From Armatimonadota bacterium (GTDB taxonomy: Bacteria; Armatimonadota; Fimbriimonadia; Fimbriimonadales; Fimbriimonadaceae): a DNA stretch of 64,000 nt. Below the pieces are notes generated by a model. It made no database searches. It worked only from the letters and a program-made list of their open reading frames with translations, and was not told the origin of the DNA. The DNA lies in contig JANYCU010000017.1 of the NCBI GenBank assembly GCA_025360125.1, positions 1 through 64,000 on the forward strand, written 5' to 3'. This document shows, in pieces, positions 61,755-64,000 of this stretch; the stretch's first letter is position 1; each line of letters begins with the position of its first letter. Made by a program: the position numbers and the translations under genes.

Positions 61755-61780
61755 GATCGTCCATGCTACATTAAGAAGCC

Positions 61781-62287
61781 ATGATCATTCCAATTCTCTC
61801 CCTGCTGTTGAATCAGGGCAACACCTTGCTTGGCAAAGAAGCACCAGGCTTAATCGGAAAGGAGTGGCTGAACACCGAGAAACCAGTCAAGCTCTCCGAC
61901 CGCAAGGGCAAAGTCACCCTCGTCTATTTCTGGACCTTTGCCTGCTCCAATTGCAAAAACAACATGCCGGCAATCAAGAATTTGAACGAGGCATTTAAGA
62001 AGGAAGGCTTGGAAACCATCAGCATTCACACCCCAGAGCTGAAGGAAGAACGAGACATCGCAAACGTGAAAAAGGCAATCGAGAAGAACGGGATCAAGTA
62101 TCCCGTCCTCATCGACGGCGACTATGCCAATTGGAAGGCATGGCAGACGAATGTTTGGCCCTGTCTCTATGTCCTCGACAAACATAATCGCGTTCGGGGT
62201 GGTTGGCAAGGCGAATTGAACTACAACAACCAAGACGGCGAAGGAAAGATGACTCTTCTGATTAAGCAGTTGTTGAAAGAGCAGTAA
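61781..62287 (+). CDS. Thioredoxin-like (TlpA/DipZ-type) exported protein
   Basis: 168 residues. A weak N-terminal hydrophobic segment (MIIPILSLLL) suggests export. The thioredoxin fold shows VYFWTFACSNCKNNMPAI with redox cysteines C55 and C58 and later NVWPCLYVLDKHNRV with the cis-Pro region. It probably handles disulphides outside the cytoplasm. TACATT 8 nt before the ATG suggests a leaderless start. Confidence 0.82.
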   Translation: MIIPILSLLLNQGNTLLGKEAPGLIGKEWLNTEKPVKLSDRKGKVTLVYFWTFACSNCKNNMPAIKNLNEAFKKEGLETISIHTPELKEERDIANVKKAIEKNGIKYPVLIDGDYANWKAWQTNVWPCLYVLDKHNRVRGGWQGELNYNNQDGEGKMTLLIKQLLKEQ

Positions 62288-62345
62288 TCATTTCTAGTTT
62301 CCATTGGGCTGGAACCAATCGCAGGACACATTTGTCCTTTTCTTT

Positions 62346-63218
62346 ATGATTCTGTTCGCGCTATTCCTGGTGTCTTCGGATACATATAGACCTCCTGAAT
62401 ATACAGCGAAGTTCGCAAACGGATGCGTCATTGAGTATGGAGAACAGAAGCTCGCGACGGTTCGAACAAAATGTGGAACCGTGGCTTTGGATCTCGATGG
62501 ATTTCTTAAGATGCGGATCGCAGGACGGATCCGGGGAGACCCGGACAAAACCGCTAACAACTTGGAATATCAGTATAATCGGCACTGGCTCGGCGTCAAA
62601 TTGTTTCAGGCCGTACCAATTTCGCGAGAAGAAGCAATTGCGATTATTGGCTATCCGGCCGGTGACAAGGGCAGTCGGGAAGAAGCTCAGGACCTTGTCT
62701 CAATTTCTGTTCGGGCCGTACCAACGATTCGGTTGATCCGAACTTTGCCTCTTCCAAAGTATCGTACAAGCTCAGACTTAAAACCGCACCTATTTTGGTC
62801 GCAGAAGAAATTACTTCTGAGAAATGCATCAGGCTTTGAAATCATCGATACAAAAGGGCGAAAGGCTGGCGAGTTGCCCCAGCAACACGGGGGCTATTTC
62901 GTCGGAGTAAATAGTCGAAGAGAACTTATCTACGTGAACACCAGGAATTGCCTGAGCGTAGAGTTCTTCAATCCAACTACACGAAATTGGCGCATAAAAG
63001 AAATTGTTACTCCCTATGCACACGTCAGTCTCGAAAGCTGCTTTTTCCTCGGCGCCAACAAAATGCAGCTTGAGTTGGAGGCCTATAATTTCGAAACCAT
63101 TGGCGGACGAAGTGTGATGAAACAGGGGGCAAAAGCCCACTACATACTCGACACAACCAATGGAAGGCAGCTTGGAAAGCCACTCACGTATGACGGCAAC
63201 GGCCATTGGCATAACTAA
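62346..63218 (+). CDS. Exported protein of unknown function
   Basis: 290 residues from ATG 62346, which begins a short signal peptide (MILFALFLVSS). A TTG start at 62304 is also open. The body is mainly beta-like with basic residues (LPLPKYRTSSDLKPHLFWSQK, GREL-like strands and NPTTRNWRIKEIVTPYAHV) and could be a propeller fragment. No family recognised. Confidence 0.55.
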   Translation: MILFALFLVSSDTYRPPEYTAKFANGCVIEYGEQKLATVRTKCGTVALDLDGFLKMRIAGRIRGDPDKTANNLEYQYNRHWLGVKLFQAVPISREEAIAIIGYPAGDKGSREEAQDLVSISVRAVPTIRLIRTLPLPKYRTSSDLKPHLFWSQKKLLLRNASGFEIIDTKGRKAGELPQQHGGYFVGVNSRRELIYVNTRNCLSVEFFNPTTRNWRIKEIVTPYAHVSLESCFFLGANKMQLELEAYNFETIGGRSVMKQGAKAHYILDTTNGRQLGKPLTYDGNGHWHN

Positions 63219-63240
63219 GGTTCATAGCGATCCTGTAACG

Positions 63241-63648
63241 TTACTTCTTGCTGGAATTGATGGAAATCAGCAACGCAATAAATGCGAGCGAAAAGAAGAT
63301 GCCCATGATCAGGCCGAAAATCGCCCGACCCTGACCCGTTTTTTCAGGATGCTTTTTCAAATCCCGCAGGGCAACAAAAGAGAGGATTATGGCCAACGGG
63401 GCGGGCAACATCAAGACTGATACGAGACCCACGTATCCCGCCGCCACGGCCCAGCCGGATGGATTCACCGGAATTACAAATCGCAAAGGATCGTTATTCG
63501 CATCAACTGGTCCGCCCATCGGCCTTGGGTAGGCATGCTCCTGCGGAGGAACCGAAAACTCACTGACCGGAGGTGGAGTCACCGCGGTCAAATCCGACAA
63601 TTCGCTTGCTGCGCCAGTTGGTTCCGGCGTAATCCCTTCTTCAGTCAT
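63241..63648 (-). CDS. DUF4190-type membrane protein
   Basis: 135 residues. A Pro-rich N-terminal tail is followed by two membrane segments: AAGYVGLVSVLMLPAPLAIIL and GLIMGIFFSLAFIALLI, with the connecting SFVALRDLKKHPEKTGQGRAI typical of DUF4190. Function unknown. Its ATG overlaps the stop of the upstream carboxypeptidase-like gene (TAATG). Confidence 0.75.
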   Translation of the reverse strand: MTEEGITPEPTGAASELSDLTAVTPPPVSEFSVPPQEHAYPRPMGGPVDANNDPLRFVIPVNPSGWAVAAGYVGLVSVLMLPAPLAIILSFVALRDLKKHPEKTGQGRAIFGLIMGIFFSLAFIALLISINSSKK

Positions 63649-64000
63649 TACTTAGCTCCTCGCAAATTGTTCCAATTCGCGGCCGCATTAAAGATCATCG
63701 CCCAAGAACCATGAGTCGATTGTCGCCACATCGGATTGATCGCGAAGAGCAACACATTTCCCTTGCCGACCGGACATTGGACCACCGCCGCTTTGCCTGC
63801 CAGTTCCTCGCCCTTATCGAGCGCGCCACTGAGCAAAAGTTTGTCCACCGATGCAAAACGCAGCAAGACTCTCGGTCTAGACGCGGGTGAATCCTGATTC
63901 TGTGCAGGAGGAGGAGCATCACTCGGCAAAGGCTTAGCCGAATAGGGAGGTCGACCTTGAACAACGTCAGGGTCGGTCAAGTCTCCTCGACCGCTTGGCC
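63648..64000 (-). CDS. C-terminus of an M14-like zinc carboxypeptidase, partial
   Basis: The frame is open to the window edge, so the gene starts outside. The visible end has LLSGALDKGEELAGKAAVVQCP, VGKGNVLLFAINPMWRQSTHG and SWAMIFNAAANW, as at the end of bacterial M14-peptidase proteins with a C-terminal glutamine-amidotransferase-like domain. The catalytic zinc site is not in the window, so activity cannot be judged. Confidence 0.6.
   Translation of the reverse strand, partial: PSGRGDLTDPDVVQGRPPYSAKPLPSDAPPPAQNQDSPASRPRVLLRFASVDKLLLSGALDKGEELAGKAAVVQCPVGKGNVLLFAINPMWRQSTHGSWAMIFNAAANWNNLRGAK

Overview
The window is about 64 kb of bacterial chromosome, roughly half G+C. It carries one tRNA gene and about 60 protein genes, with a short piece of an IS3-type transposase at the left edge. 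The best guess is an Armatimonadota (Fimbriimonas-like) organism. The clues are a pilMNOPQ-B-C type IV pilus operon, a separate abundant-type prepilin with the FTLIELLVVIAIIAILAAILF start, a DgkA-PAP2 fusion, a short archaeal-type ProRS, and many carbohydrate-active and exported enzymes. This is inference from gene content; no rRNA is present to settle it. At least 15 genes have a TANNNT -10 box only 6-11 nt before the start codon, so leaderless transcription is probably common. A minority of genes have a clear Shine-Dalgarno.

Layout. 1-4.7 kb: transposase tail, small lipoprotein, HisC-like aminotransferase, exported GH106-type rhamnosidase. 4.8-13.7 kb: two giant translationally coupled genes of unknown function, the first with a Tat signal, closed by a perfect 15-bp hairpin. 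13.9-19.8 kb: a TIM-barrel sugar-hydrolase-like protein, a convergent pair of HEPN-like proteins, thyX with a duplicated 3' end, a DUF503 gene, and a ParE-type toxin-antitoxin pair whose toxin has an in-frame TGA. 19.9-27.4 kb: PhyH oxygenase, aldo/keto reductase plus Gfo/Idh/MocA pair, AbrB-type antitoxin with Doc toxin, TerC, an AbiEii-type remnant, a membrane protein, ABC-F ATPase. 27.4-39.6 kb: tRNA-Leu(CAA), minor pilins, an HD-GYP phosphodiesterase abutting pilM, then pilN, O, P-like, Q, B, C and a pilin: a complete pilus-assembly block apart from pilT and pilD. 39.7-45.4 kb: housekeeping genes (rpsU, ybeY, dgkA-PAP2, CorC-like, Crp, esterase, proS). 45.4-53.3 kb: PhyH, prepilin, RbsD-like protein and aldo/keto reductase, then an accessory region rich in repeats and hairpins that encloses a three-gene, AT-richer module (DUF1573-like, Cys-rich secreted, C-terminally anchored). 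53.4-64 kb: GH63-type glucosidase with SDR, a large BNR-repeat protein, GNAT, a D-lyxose isomerase-like protein, a TlpA-like thioredoxin, an exported unknown, a DUF4190 protein and the end of an M14-like carboxypeptidase.

The most unusual signal is a family of intergenic hairpins with a three-base GAA loop. They recur after proS, beside thyX and in the repeat units near the glucosidase gene, and one homologous pair shows two compensatory base-pair changes. At both thyX and the glucosidase gene the same order is seen: gene end, GTGC-type heptads at the TAG stop, a hairpin-bearing spacer, then a second copy of the gene's 3' end. This suggests an undescribed element that targets gene ends. The giant Tat-linked gene pair is the other main candidate for an undescribed system.
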